Positions 21,983-32,152 are shown, numbered from the stretch's first letter. The stretch: DNA of 43,219 nt from Guillardia theta CCMP2712 (GCF_000315625.1 NW_005434513.1:71482-114700); one strand, 5' to 3'. Notes: generated by a model not told the origin, from the sequence alone. Translations and numbers: made by a program.

Positions 21983-24582
21983 CTACTCCGTGCCAAGACT
22001 TTGAAGATACTCGACAACATCTGAGTGATTATTGAGTCTTGCTTCATCATTACAAGTTTTTCCATCCAAGGCTTTCTGCAGCAGAAGCTGCTTCCCGCAT
22101 GTCTCTGCCAGGTATCGCAATGTCTCCAGATGCCCTTCATGACTTGCAGTATGTGCGCAGGTTTTACCAGCTTTGTCCTTGTCCCTCAGCAGCTCCTTTC
22201 CGCACGTCTCACCGAGGTACCGTAGTACCCCTACATGCCCGCCATGACTCGCTCCATGCGCGCATGTCCTCCTGCGTTTGGTCTTGACTCTCAGCAGCTC
22301 TTCCCCGCATGTCTCTGCGAGGTACTCAAGCACCTCCAGGTGACCCCCGTAGCTTGCATCATGCGCACATGTCCTGCCTTCATCGTCCTTCTCTCGCAGC
22401 AGCTCTTGCCCGCATGTCTCCTCGAGGTATCGCAGTATCTCTACGTGCCCCGCTTGACTCGCCTCATGTGCGCATGTCCTACTGCGGTTGTCTTTGTCGC
22501 ATCCTCCAGCTTTGAGCAGCGGTATCAGCTCGCCCTGTCCTCGTATGACTGCCCTCACTGTCGGAGGCTCCGCTTGGTCCTCTTCGCTTGAGATCGACAA
22601 GCCGTACATCCCACACAACCGTTTGCTCAGCTCTAGTCTGACGTCATCGCCTGCTGGAGTAAGCGAGCTGATCTTGTACATCAGACCCGCCATCGTCCTC
22701 CAATACACTGATCTCATCACTTCGTTGCCAAGACTGGAACACTTGTTGTCTCCCGTGGTATCTTCGATCCAGTGTCTGAGCTTATTGATCGCCATGTCTT
22801 TCATTGAATTTGACAGCTCGATCGCCTCCTTGTACCTCGAGTCCTCGTTGTACCACTCCGCCTCCCTCCCTCTGCTTACCTCCACCATGGCCCGACATTC
22901 TCTCTCTATCGAACGGAAGAGAAACTGTGAAAGATTAGAAAGTCTATCCCTGAAAGCAGACCTCAACCGCTCCTGGATCCTCCCTGCACAACCCACAAGC
23001 TCTCGTTCTACCTCCCTCGCGATGTTCTCCAACAGCCCCACGTACAGCTGCTTCCTTTTCCCCAGCATCTCTTCGATCGTCGAGCTCGTCGTGTTCGCGT
23101 TGATCCTCAGCGTCAGCACCTTCACTCTCTCTCCTTCCATCATGCTGTATCGCGATTCCTTCAGCACCTCCAAGTACGACAGCGGCGGAAACAACATCTC
23201 CTCCTCTCCCGGATACTGAGACAAAAACGCCAAGCTCGCCCCCCGGTCAATCGCTCCGCAGCTGATCTCCAGCAAGATCGGCTCTTCCCCCTTCCCGGCG
23301 TACTGGATCGCCGTCCCAACGTCTGTCGTCGTGCTCAGCAGCCCGTACTCGACTCCTCCTGACACCCCAAGCCCGTCCTCCTTCAGGAAGCTCTCCGGGA
23401 GCCTCATCCCCTTCACTCCCCTCCACACTCGCCGATCCTCCGGTAGAGGCGAGTGTAGTGACAGCTTGACGACGCCGCTGACGACGCAGTGGATGGTCGT
23501 CGTGTACCTGTTGGCGACCTTGTCTGGGGCTCGCAGAGAGATATTGTACTTGTGGTACATCTGTCCTGTCGTTATGTCAAACCTGTCAGTCTCTCCTGCC
23601 TTCCCCGTCCCCTTTCCCTTTCTCCCTCACCCGTACCTGTGTAAAGCTGCAGCGCTATCAGCTCCTCTTCTCGCAGCTCCGCCTTGATCGACATTTCGAG
23701 CTTCTTGAGCTCCTCCATCGCTCGGATGACCCGCGTGCCGTCCGACAGCCTTCGCCTCCTGTCCGGGTCTATGACGTTGAGCCACTCCTCCTTGGCTGTC
23801 GTCCTGATGTTGTAGTTGCTCGTTGTGAACGCTTCCTCCGAGTCCTTGCCCTTGCAGTGCTCCTCCTCCATCCCCTTCATCAGCTCCGTCTGAGGTAGCC
23901 CGATCCGCCCTATCAGCCCCCCGAAATATTCCTTGATACCGCCATACACGGCCTCCTGTACCTCCCTGCTGCCTTTCGCGTTATCTGACTCATTGAGCGA
24001 GTACTTGCTGTTGTTGACGTGCAACGTCTGACCGTCTCCTCTCGCCTTCATCGGCCTCTTGAGCGCCTCCTCGAGCCTCCCTGCTATCGCCGTCTGCCAT
24101 AGAGCCGACAGAGCGCTGGCTGTCATCCCCTGCAGCCCCGCAAGAGGACTCTCTACATTCCCGCCGGGGATGCACTCCGCCATGACTCGGAGGATCTTCA
24201 GGTCGTCGAGGCTGCTGGCCTTGCGCTTGATCTCCCACTCTCTTGCGACTCTGACCTCAAAGTCTCCGTAAGAGAGCTCCTCAGAGCCTGCGTGCTGCAT
24301 GAGGGTGGACACGTCGATGCCCAGAGATAGGAGGAGGTCGTTGTCGAGGAGCTTGAACCGCTGCTGGTCGTGGGAGAGGTGGAAGAGCTCGCGCAGGGAA
24401 GTTCGAATCTCGTTAGGGAGGGGCCAGGTCAGCTCCTGCTGGGGAACGAAAGGCGACTGTTCGGGCTTTGTGGAAATGAGGGAGAGAGCAGAGATATGGT
24501 GCTTGAGCACTTGGTTCCTCGCTTTGAGCCTCTCGATCTCCAGCTGCAGCGCCAGCACTTCCTCCTTCCTGCCTCCCTCCAT
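21983..24582 (-). CDS. Predicted mono-ADP-ribosyltransferase (arginine-type fold) with C-terminal ankyrin repeats
   Basis: Two exons, 24582-23637 and 23565-21983, with a 71-bp intron, give an 842-aa protein. The splice restores LYTGQMYHKYN, the typical entry into an ART domain. N-terminus: short coiled coil (about 1-40), then a helical region I do not recognise. ART core: R364 in VWRGV, S393 in LLSTTTD followed by AIQYA, and the E-x-E turn E436-E438 in YPGEEEMLFPP, so the R-S-E signature is complete. Then a helical linker and about five ankyrin repeats (TCAHEASQAGHVEILRYLEE type, about 36 aa each). Family role: transfers ADP-ribose from NAD+ to a protein side chain, commonly arginine for ExE types. 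Ankyrin repeats presumably select the partner. No signal peptide, so intracellular action is likely (inference). It may be a host regulator rather than an effector. Confidence 0.8.
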
Positions 24583-25072
24583 TAGGGGGGCCTGTCCCTT
24601 AAGTCAGTTATGTGAAGCAGACAGAGACAGGTGAGAGGCAGAAAAGCAAAGGCATCAATGAAAGAAGAATAGTTTGAGTCTTAAGAATGAAGAAAATTCC
24701 ACAAAAACAAATAGAAAGGGAAAAATGAAACACAAGGATGGGTGGAGTGAGAGAACTTGCAGGATGCTTAATCACCCTAGCAAAAAAAGCCGGTCTAAGG
24801 AAGCTAGTGGAGATCAGCAAAGAGGCACAAGAAGGTAGACAAAACGCAAGGTCAAGAGAAAGGTCAGATGCAGATGGAGTGAAGAGGACAGATGGCGTAA
24901 AGCTAACTCAATCATCACTATAAAAAATTACGAGGTACAGACTGACCGACCGACCGACCGACCGACCGACCGACCGACCGACTAACTGACTGATGACCCC
25001 AGCTAACTCCATCCTCCTCCCTTCTCTGTCACTCGCAGGTCTTTTTTGCAACTACTCTCTCCTCTCCTCTCC
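24583..25072. other. Upstream region of the ART-ankyrin gene
   Basis: 490 bp between the ART-ankyrin start and the palindrome. It contains a (GACC)n microsatellite at 24944-24982 and AT-rich sequence. I see no gene. Confidence 0.5.
24944..24982 (+). repeat. (GACC)n microsatellite
   Basis: About ten perfect tetranucleotide copies. Confidence 0.9.
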
Positions 25073-25933
25073 TTGATTTTCCTAATTGGGACTCAGCGAA
25101 AATGCTGCTGCAGTCATCACCATGGAAGGATGTGTAGGTTACAAGAGACTCAGTAGTTGCATCATGTCGTGCTGGAAAGTGAGATTTTAATGACATCTGT
25201 AACATTTCATTGATGATGTACTTTGACTATTGAATACGGTAACCGTACCATACGTCAGATACAATCTTCATGGCCATCATTGATCAGTGAAAAAGGCTTT
25301 TGTGGTGATGAACCATGTGCAATGGATTCAAACTTGTATGTATGTCAACCCTTTTCGAAGCCAGGGAAAATGTTGATTGTTAGCGAGATATTGATTCATC
25401 TCAGCCAATATCTATGTCATCTGCTGTGAGAGGAACTGGTGAATATGGCCCATCAACTTTAGACTGGAGTGACAGCCATCAATTTTATTATCAGAAAGAG
25501 AGTAATTTGCATCAACAAGCTGTGTTCAGGCACTCCAGTCTAAAGTTGATGGGCCATATCCCCCAGTTCCTCTGACAGCAGTTGACTTAGATATTGGCTG
25601 AGATGAATCAATATCTCGCTAACAATCAACATTTTCCCTGGCTTCGAAAAGGGTTGACATACATACAAGTTTGAATCCATTGCACATGGTTCATCACCAC
25701 AAAAGCCTTTTTCACTGATCAATGATGGCCATGAAGATTGTATCTGACGTATGGTACGGTTACCGTATTCAATAGTCAAAGTACATCATCAATGAAATGT
25801 TTACAGATGTCATTAAAATCTCACTTTCCAGCACGACATGATGCAACTACTACTGAGTCTCTTGTAACCTACACATCCTTCCATGGTGATGACTGCAGCA
25901 GCATTTTCGCTGAGTCCCAATTAGGAAAATCAA
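25073..25933. mobile_element. Large near-perfect palindrome / foldback element
   Basis: The left arm 25073-25471 and right arm 25531-25933 are reverse complements with very few differences, separated by a 59-bp unpaired spacer. The outer ends read TTGATTTTCCTAATTG and its complement. Each arm contains the same 68-79-codon open frame (beginning MTIEYGNRTIRQIQ), which points toward the spacer in the left arm and is unlikely to be a gene. It could be a foldback/MITE-like element, or a hairpin-capped rearrangement at the edge of the subtelomere. No transposase and no clear target-site duplication were seen. Confidence 0.7.
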
Positions 25934-26794
25934 TTAGGAAAACTTGAGTGAATATTTACTCAATCATATAGGACTCTGACTATATAACCTCCGGAAGGTC
26001 CCGCCTATATAGGTAAATATTTACTTAAATTGTTGCTGGAAGGGAAAGGAGCATGCCAGCGCGATGAGTTAGAGGAGGAGTAGGCCGCCTCTGAGGACAG
26101 AAGCAAACCCCAGCTGTAGGCGACAGTGAGAGGACAGAAGCAAACCCCAGCTGTAGGCGACAGTGAGAGGACAGAAGCAAACCCCAGCTGTAGGCGACAG
26201 TGAGAGGACAGAAGCAAACCCCAGCTGTAGGCGACAGTGAGAGGACAGAAGCGAACCCCAGCTGTAGGCGACAGTGAGAGGACAGAAGCGAACCCCAGCT
26301 GTAGGCGACAGTGAGAGGACAGAAGCAAACCCCAGCTGTAGGCGACAGTGAGAGGACAGAAGCAAACCCCAGCTGTAGGCGACAGTGAGAGGACAGAAGC
26401 GAACCCCAGCTGTAGGCGACAGTGGCGCATCAAGGAGCTTGGACACAATGAAACGCAGGGTCCCCTGTATACTCATCCTTGCTTACAGGGTTTATTTTTG
26501 GTGGTACTTTCGGATTATAGTAGAGTAGGCGTAAAAATGCGTATAGAAGAAGAGGGAGGAGATGAGAGCAGCAGAAAAGAGCAGAAACTCTTGCTGAAAA
26601 TCGCCAGCTGTCAGGATCTTGCATGATGAAGTCGTTGCGCATGCTGATGATGAGGGAATGAAAATCACAGGTAGAGGAAAGGAAAGTGATAAGTATTGGG
26701 CGAGAGAGATGAAGGGGGTAGATGAAGACCAGGTGATGATGAGTTGTGGCAGGGAGCTGGGAGCAAACAAGGTGATCGCATGCGAGTCTAGCTC
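25934..26794. other. Intergenic region with minisatellite upstream of the Crinkler-like gene
   Basis: AT-rich stretch (25947-26035, including near-palindromic TAAATATTTAC), then the 37-bp minisatellite, then about 370 bp that should hold the promoter of the 26795 gene. No supportable gene. Confidence 0.5.
26093..26425 (+). repeat. Nine-copy 37-bp minisatellite
   Basis: Exactly 9 x 37 bp = 333 bp. Copies differ almost only at one base (AAGCAAACC versus AAGCGAACC). Because 37 is not divisible by three, open frames over it repeat every 37 residues in rotated frames, which creates spurious proteins. No spacers, so not a CRISPR. Confidence 0.9.
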
Positions 26795-29110
26795 ATGTCC
26801 CGACTACATATTTGCTTTGCAACAGCCTGTTTGCTAGGGATGATCGTCACCAGTAGCACTGCTACTCGTCCAATTTCAACTAGTGAGAAATCAAGATCGT
26901 CAACTAAGTCTCACAATCATTTCTCCAAGCGACCGCGGAGGAGTGCAGATGGATCTTTGGGCTATTCTGCCATGCAGGATCCTTACATCAAATACCTGAT
27001 GGAAGAGCTTCAGAAATGCAATGACGAGCGCAAATTTGCGAAACTCAATCTGGAGCTAAAGGCGGCACTAGAAAGGCTGGCGTTGAGGGAAGAGCGTCTG
27101 AGGCTTGAGGGGATGATGTTTACGTGCCAAAACCCGGAAGGGAAGGAGGAGCTAAAGGCGGCACTAGAAAGGCTGGCGGTGAGAGAAGAGTTGATAAGGC
27201 ATGAGGAGAATTTCAGAGAAGAGCTAAGGAGGGCTGAACAGAATATGAAAGAAGAGCGTCTGAGGCTTGAGGGGATGATGTTTACGTGCCAAAACCCGGA
27301 AGGGAAGGAGGAGCTAAAGGCGGCACTAGAAAGGCTGGCGTTGAGGGAAGAGCGTCTGAGGCTTGAGGGGATGATGTTTACGTGCCAAAACCCGGAAGGG
27401 AAGGAGGAGCTAAAGGCGGCACTAGAAAAGCTGGCGGTGAGGGAAGAGCGTCTGAGGCTTGAGGGGATGATGTTTACGTGCCAAAACCCGGAAGGGAAGG
27501 AGATGCTGATATTGAGATGGAAGCAATTTGAGAGACAAATTTATCGAACACCAATACAACTATCATCGTTCTTAGCAATCAGGAAGATACCAGAATACAG
27601 TAACAATTCCGAGTTTATCAGGTTTCCAGCCCAGTATCTAAAACTTGCCGGTGTTGGGGAACATTTAGCGGAGAAGGAAAATGATAGCATGGATGCTATG
27701 GTATATTGTCGACAGGCAGTCCAAGAGCAAATGAAATTCATGCAAGAAGCAGTGATGAAGAGAGGTTGCTTTGGATGGGTGAATGGATCGCCAGGGACAG
27801 GAAAGTCATTGACGGCTCTTGCCTTTTGTCTCGGACTTAACAGTAGCGCATGGAATGTTTGCTGGCTTCATTTGTCAATGTTCAATTTACCGGAAGGGCT
27901 TCTCAGGAATGAGCAAGGTGTTCGCGCAGTAAAACTATTAAGATACTCTGATGAAGACATGCTGAGTGGCTTGGGACTGAATGAGTTCAATCGTCCAGGG
28001 TTGATCATTCTAGATGGATACCGGAAGACGGAGCGATATGAGTTGCTGATTGAATTACTGAGTGATTGGCGAAATCAAGACAAGAGTATGCGTCGTTTAC
28101 TTGTTGTGACTTCTATGTCAGGGAACATTAAAATTCAAGGAGGAGAAGATACTAGACTTGGAATGGAGTTTTTCTTTGTCAATCCATGGACAGAGCAGGA
28201 ATATCTTTCTGCCATAAAGTGCAACGAGTTCTACGAATTAGTGAAGGAAAACCTTGATACGGAGATGTTCCTGGAATCTCATGGCAAGAAGAGTGATCGT
28301 AGCATCCGTAGGATCAGAATTCGATCGAAGTATTTTTATGCTGGAAAGTCATCAAGGTGCATGTTTGCATGGAATACGTCAGAGGTGATAAAACGACTTA
28401 GACGAGCCTTGACTGCTGTCCAAGACTTTGAATCACATATGAGTTCGGGAACGCAGTCTCCAAATTTGATCGACGGCCTGTTCTCAGTAAGAAGAGATGC
28501 TGTCAGCCAAAGTGATTGCCTGACATTTGTCAGTGAATTTGTGGCATTCGAATTTGCCATTCGTATGGGCCCAGACCGATTAAGAAAGTGCGCAGCATTG
28601 TTCGAACCAAATGACCCGATAATGCAAGGGAAATTTTTCGAAATATTGTTTTTTGCCACGATTGCTGCACAAGACCTTAAGATTTTCTGGAGAGTTGGGG
28701 GAAATGGCACAAAAATCTGGCCTAAAGGTGTGGTCAAGATAGTGTCAAACAATTTCGATCAGACTTTTTTCGATGGGAATGAAAATGGTTTGTGGGCAAA
28801 GCCATTGAACTTCAATCATCCAGCCTATGATGGTGTTTTTCTGAACAAGACAGATGGATCAGTGCGCTTCGTGCAAGTAACAATCGCCAAAGAGCACTCG
28901 TTCAATCTTGCTCCATGTGCAAAGTTCTTGGAAAAAATGACAAATATCGGCTTCTGCGTCAGAAATGTGGAATTCTACTTCGTTGTGCCTAAAGCACTTG
29001 AGCGATTCAAGGTATCAAATTTTTCTAATCCTAGCGCATTGACAAACTATGGTTGGGAAAATGGTGCGGAATGGAACAAGATTCAAGTAATAGGCATCGA
29101 TATCAATTAG
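26795..29110 (+). CDS. Crinkler/RHS-like protein: coiled-coil repeats, P-loop NTPase, PD-(D/E)XK-like nuclease module
   Basis: Intronless, 771 aa. The start at 26795 gives a possible signal peptide (LHICFATACLLGMIVTSS), then a basic stretch SKRPRRS. Residues about 87-240 hold charged coiled-coil repeats of 32 aa, several identical at DNA level (27053-27500). P-loop ATPase: Walker A GSPGTGKS at 331-338, Walker B LIILDGY at 403-409. C-terminus: D679 in HPAYDGVF, then FVQVTIAKEHS (Q694-V-T) and a FVVP strand, matching the D...QxT...H restriction-fold nuclease seen in Crinkler and trypanosome RHS proteins (family knowledge). Such genes are often subtelomeric and beside retroelements, as here. The protein may act on nucleic acid in the nucleus or defend against mobile elements (inference). 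The identical repeats imply recent amplification. Confidence 0.72.
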   Translation: MSRLHICFATACLLGMIVTSSTATRPISTSEKSRSSTKSHNHFSKRPRRSADGSLGYSAMQDPYIKYLMEELQKCNDERKFAKLNLELKAALERLALREERLRLEGMMFTCQNPEGKEELKAALERLAVREELIRHEENFREELRRAEQNMKEERLRLEGMMFTCQNPEGKEELKAALERLALREERLRLEGMMFTCQNPEGKEELKAALEKLAVREERLRLEGMMFTCQNPEGKEMLILRWKQFERQIYRTPIQLSSFLAIRKIPEYSNNSEFIRFPAQYLKLAGVGEHLAEKENDSMDAMVYCRQAVQEQMKFMQEAVMKRGCFGWVNGSPGTGKSLTALAFCLGLNSSAWNVCWLHLSMFNLPEGLLRNEQGVRAVKLLRYSDEDMLSGLGLNEFNRPGLIILDGYRKTERYELLIELLSDWRNQDKSMRRLLVVTSMSGNIKIQGGEDTRLGMEFFFVNPWTEQEYLSAIKCNEFYELVKENLDTEMFLESHGKKSDRSIRRIRIRSKYFYAGKSSRCMFAWNTSEVIKRLRRALTAVQDFESHMSSGTQSPNLIDGLFSVRRDAVSQSDCLTFVSEFVAFEFAIRMGPDRLRKCAALFEPNDPIMQGKFFEILFFATIAAQDLKIFWRVGGNGTKIWPKGVVKIVSNNFDQTFFDGNENGLWAKPLNFNHPAYDGVFLNKTDGSVRFVQVTIAKEHSFNLAPCAKFLEKMTNIGFCVRNVEFYFVVPKALERFKVSNFSNPSALTNYGWENGAEWNKIQVIGIDIN
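27053..27500 (+). repeat. 96-bp coding repeats in the Crinkler-like gene
   Basis: Units of 96 bp (32 codons, starting ELKAALERLALREERLRLEG) begin at 27053, 27149, 27311 and 27407. The second is interrupted by a divergent coiled-coil insert. Near-identity at nucleotide level points to recent duplication or gene conversion. Confidence 0.85.
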
Positions 29111-29726
29111 CTATTGTGGTCTAGAGTGTGATACAAGCTGCTGCTCTGATCAATAGATTTCTATTAAACGCCTTCTGGTTCCCATCCGAATTTGTGGCGA
29201 ATGAGCATACTTTCAATGAAGGTTACATTCATGATACATCATTACATTCGATTGAGTATTCATCAGAGAGTCCATTTTGAAGAGAGCTTCCAGAATGATG
29301 CTAACCTCTGATGAATCTCAAGTCGTTACTACGCTCTTCCCAACCTCGTATCATATCCTTAGATATTCCACCTGAAACTTGATCTGTTCAAAGTGGACGG
29401 CCTTCCTATATCTTGTTCCTTTCTGAGCTTCCCTCTCGTTCATCGTTCTCAAAGCAGAAGGGGCAAGCAGAAGGATGCTTGTGCATGACCCGTCTGCTTG
29501 AAGTGCTTCTCATCTCCGACCGGAAGAACGTCTCTCGACCAACGAGTTTGATGTCGACCTTCTCGTAGCAGCAAAAGAAATCTCGTCGCCGATATGCAAA
29601 TCTTGCCATATATGCATGAAGACACGTCTGCAACGTAGTTTTCTCTTGCGGGACAGTCTTCTGTTTTTCAAGGATTTTGAGGGGAGAGACAGGATGTGTA
29701 TTCATTATCATACGAGGAAGAAGTTG
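29111..29726. other. Intergenic boundary between single-copy genes and the repeated array
   Basis: A minus-strand open frame at 29406-29711 (101 codons, with a CPFCFEND zinc-like pair) has no recognisable relatives. It may be part of the inverted element remnant next to it. I do not call it a gene. Confidence 0.35.
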
Positions 29727-29965
29727 TTACAGTGAGTGCATGATGATTCGTGTCATCTGGGTAAAACGAAAACTCGTTGAAGTCACCTCATTGCCTGCTG
29801 TGGCGGTGTATGTCTCGACATTCTGCTTCTTGGCTTCAGCTTCGAGGACCGAAGCATCCACAAGCTCGCTCTGCGTGTATTGGCATGATCTCCGATACAG
29901 CATGTTGCCAACGCTCTCATCATACTGAAGAACCATACTTAGAAAGCTGTTTGAACTATACCAGA
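29727..29965 (-). pseudogene. Inverted, internally deleted fragment of the telomeric ORF1-like element
   Basis: On the - strand the sequence starts with the element leader (TTCAAACAGCTTTCTAAG, then ATG) and MVLQYDESVGNMLYRRSCQ, as in the copies to the right. It jumps from SVLEA to EAKKQNVETYTATAGNEV, skipping about 70 residues, then loses similarity. It is the only ORF1-like copy whose leader and start codon lie on the - strand. Confidence 0.8.
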
Positions 29966-30139
29966 GGGGGCTTTCCTAGCCGTCTTGCTAACTGCGGCAG
30001 ACGCCGGGCCTCATGTCTGGATGCTTGGGTTTCACATCCTAGCATACAGTCTATCTCTCATGTGCTCCTCAATTCAGGTTTTGTGTGCATTACACAAAAC
30101 TTGAGTCTTCCCCTCGCCATTATTCTTCTCTGAGTCATG

Positions 30140-30219
30140 GGCACCGGGCCCCTGACAGAGGCACCGGGCCCCTGACAGAGGCACCGGGCCCCTGACAGAG
30201 GCACCGGGCCCCTGACAGT
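30140..30219 (+). repeat. Four-copy 20-bp 5' tandem repeat
   Basis: Unit GGCACCGGGCCCCTGACAGA. It is closely similar to the GGGCCCGTTGACAGAGGCA repeat at the start of element F (36174), linking the RT-type and ORF1-like element classes. Confidence 0.9.
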
Positions 30220-31813
30220 GATATGCTATGCTGCAAATTTCTGGAGGACTGGCGATCGGAGCCTCAGGAAGTCACAAGACGACCTGATCGTCTACTGCAA
30301 GGAGTCGGAACAAGAGAGAATAATTGTCCAACTCACAGTACACCTGATCCCTGAACAGTCGGAGGAGCTACAAGAGTACCGGAGGAAGAAACATGACAAC
30401 CCTCAAGCCTCTGCCAAGCAGGAGAAAAAAAGGAACCAAGTGTGGTCCGCAATTCACGGCGACATATCACGAAACAGGAAGGGTCGATCAATGTCGATAG
30501 GATACAGCACGCAAGACAAGGAAGGAGAACAGGAACGCGGAGCGATCAAGATACACGGAAAATGTAGCGTTATCAGAGCACATACCATCGCACTCTGCAT
30601 ACTCCTACAAGCGATTTGGGAACAAAGAGGCAAACAAAAAACAATCAGGAAAATCTTCGTCCTCTTTAAATCAACCCGAATGCATCGCTTTCTTACGGAC
30701 ACCCTCAGGTGGTCAACCATGCAGTATGAAGATGAGCTCGTGGATGACTTGGCGGGAAGACTGCAGGATTGCCTGATCAAATTTCAGCGGGAAGGCATCG
30801 AGATCAACCTCTCCATGATTACAGATCACACCGTAGTACAAGAAGCAGCGGAAGAAGCCCGTAAGGCAAAATCCTCCTTCTCCTCCACATGGGAACGAGC
30901 CCTCATCGACGGCGACCTGGGATTCTGCATTGCAGACGAAGAGAACTTCAAGCCTGGTATGGATCGATTGAAGGTCTGGGATAAAATAATCCGAGAAGAA
31001 CAACTGGAATTGAGGAGGAAAGAAGCTCCCCTCACCTTGACGGAAACCTTTCTCCTGGAACCACAAGTGGGCAGAAGGATCCTAGGTCGAGCCTTACAGA
31101 GGTGTCGCGGATCAGTACTTCGGACAACTATCCAAGCTATTACCTGGTCAGCACCAACGAGGAAAAAGCTGTTCCAGTGGAAGAAGACGACATCCCCCTG
31201 CTGCCCTTGGTGCGAAGGAAGGGAAGAAAGCTGGGTACATGTTCAGCTAGCCTGCAAGGAATTTGAGCTCATGATTGCTCTGGCACACAACAGAGTAATG
31301 GAGACAATCAAGGGATGCCTGAGAGAAAGCTGGAAGAAGAAAAATATTGAACAGGAGAGTTGGTGGCAAACGCCAATCAACTCTATGACAGGGCTAGGAC
31401 TGACTGCACCAGCACACGGCAATCTCATACCGGATGGGCTCTGCTTCTTCAGAGGGAGCAATCGCATTGTACTAGTGGAGATTGCAAGAACTTCAGAATT
31501 CACGGGCGAGGGAAGCAGCCTGGCAAACCTGCAAGCAAAGTTTCAAGAGAAAGAACAGAAATATGCAGCACTGCGGGCAGAGATGACCAGTAGGAGCGAC
31601 AACACGGAGGTTATACAAGCCACGTTCATCGCAGGAGTGAGAGGCAGTATTATGGAGCAGGAATGGACCACAAATTTTCAGAACTTGCTTATGGATGAGG
31701 ATATGATTGACAAAGCTATGACCAAGATAGTCATCCAGCTGCTCGAAGTGCAACACATGCTGTGGACCTCAAGGAGAAGAGGAGACACGACTAACAGACA
31801 GGAAAGACGGTGA
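30218..31813 (+). pseudogene. C-terminal remnant of a retrotransposon polyprotein: RNase H-like region, CCHC zinc motif, restriction-like endonuclease
   Basis: The 531-codon open frame has no ATG near its left end (30218 is GTG), so it is probably truncated. First third: RAHTIALCILLQAI and DHTVVQEAAEEARKAKS align with the A-E-L-x-A helix and GHxGIxGNExADxxAK of retroelement RNase H, but acidic catalytic residues look lost. Next CPWCEGREESWVHVQLAC gives CX2CX8HX4C, as found before the endonuclease in R2-like elements. Then IPDGLCFFRG, LVEIARTSEF and EKEQKY fit a PD...E...K restriction-like endonuclease (inference). Known relatives with such an endonuclease include R2/CRE, Dualen, Giardia telomeric elements and MoTeR1. 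The frame is otherwise uninterrupted, so the decay is recent or the short protein is still used. Confidence 0.6.
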
Positions 31814-32152
31814 ACTACAATCAGAAGGTGGAAAGGGAACAGAGGACCAAGGGCAACAGGCCAACGATAGATACAGCGCAGAGAACAAGCGCGAAGGATA
31901 TGAGAAGGCTGGCAGACGACAGGGTAAAGACCAACGAGGACAAATCAAAAGGGAAGCCTCAAAAGCAAGCAACTAGGATCAGCATGGCAGGGAAGGGGAA
32001 AGGACACACGAGACAGCTGGAAGATGACAGGGTAAAGGTCAACGCGGACAGACCGAAGGGGAAGCCCCACAGGCGAAAAAACAGGACCAGCATGGCAGGG
32101 AAAGGGCAAGGACTAATTTTAGCGCAACAAACAGGTGGACGGTTACACTGAA
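31814..32152 (+). repeat. 3' region of the RT-type element with 108-bp tandem duplication
   Basis: Two copies of a 108-bp unit at about 31903-32118 (each ends near AGCATGGCAGGGAA). It is open in one frame without ATG and encodes a very basic repeat (GKGKGHTRQLEDDRVK). Coding is possible but unproven. A structured 3' UTR is equally possible. Confidence 0.55.

Noticed and set aside
21983-24582. Secreted ADP-ribosylating toxin
   Set aside because: No signal peptide, contains an intron, and ankyrin repeats fit an endogenous intracellular enzyme better.
25223-25429. 68-79-codon frame present in both palindrome arms as a gene
   Set aside because: No recognisable domain, mirrored by the inverted repeat, no supporting context.
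26005-26476. Repeat proteins on the minus strand over the 37-bp minisatellite
   Set aside because: A 37-bp unit rotates through all frames and yields artificial repeat proteins in several frames at once.
29406-29711. 101-codon minus-strand frame with CPFCFEND
   Set aside because: No relatives recognised and too little evidence for a gene; mentioned only as part of the boundary region.
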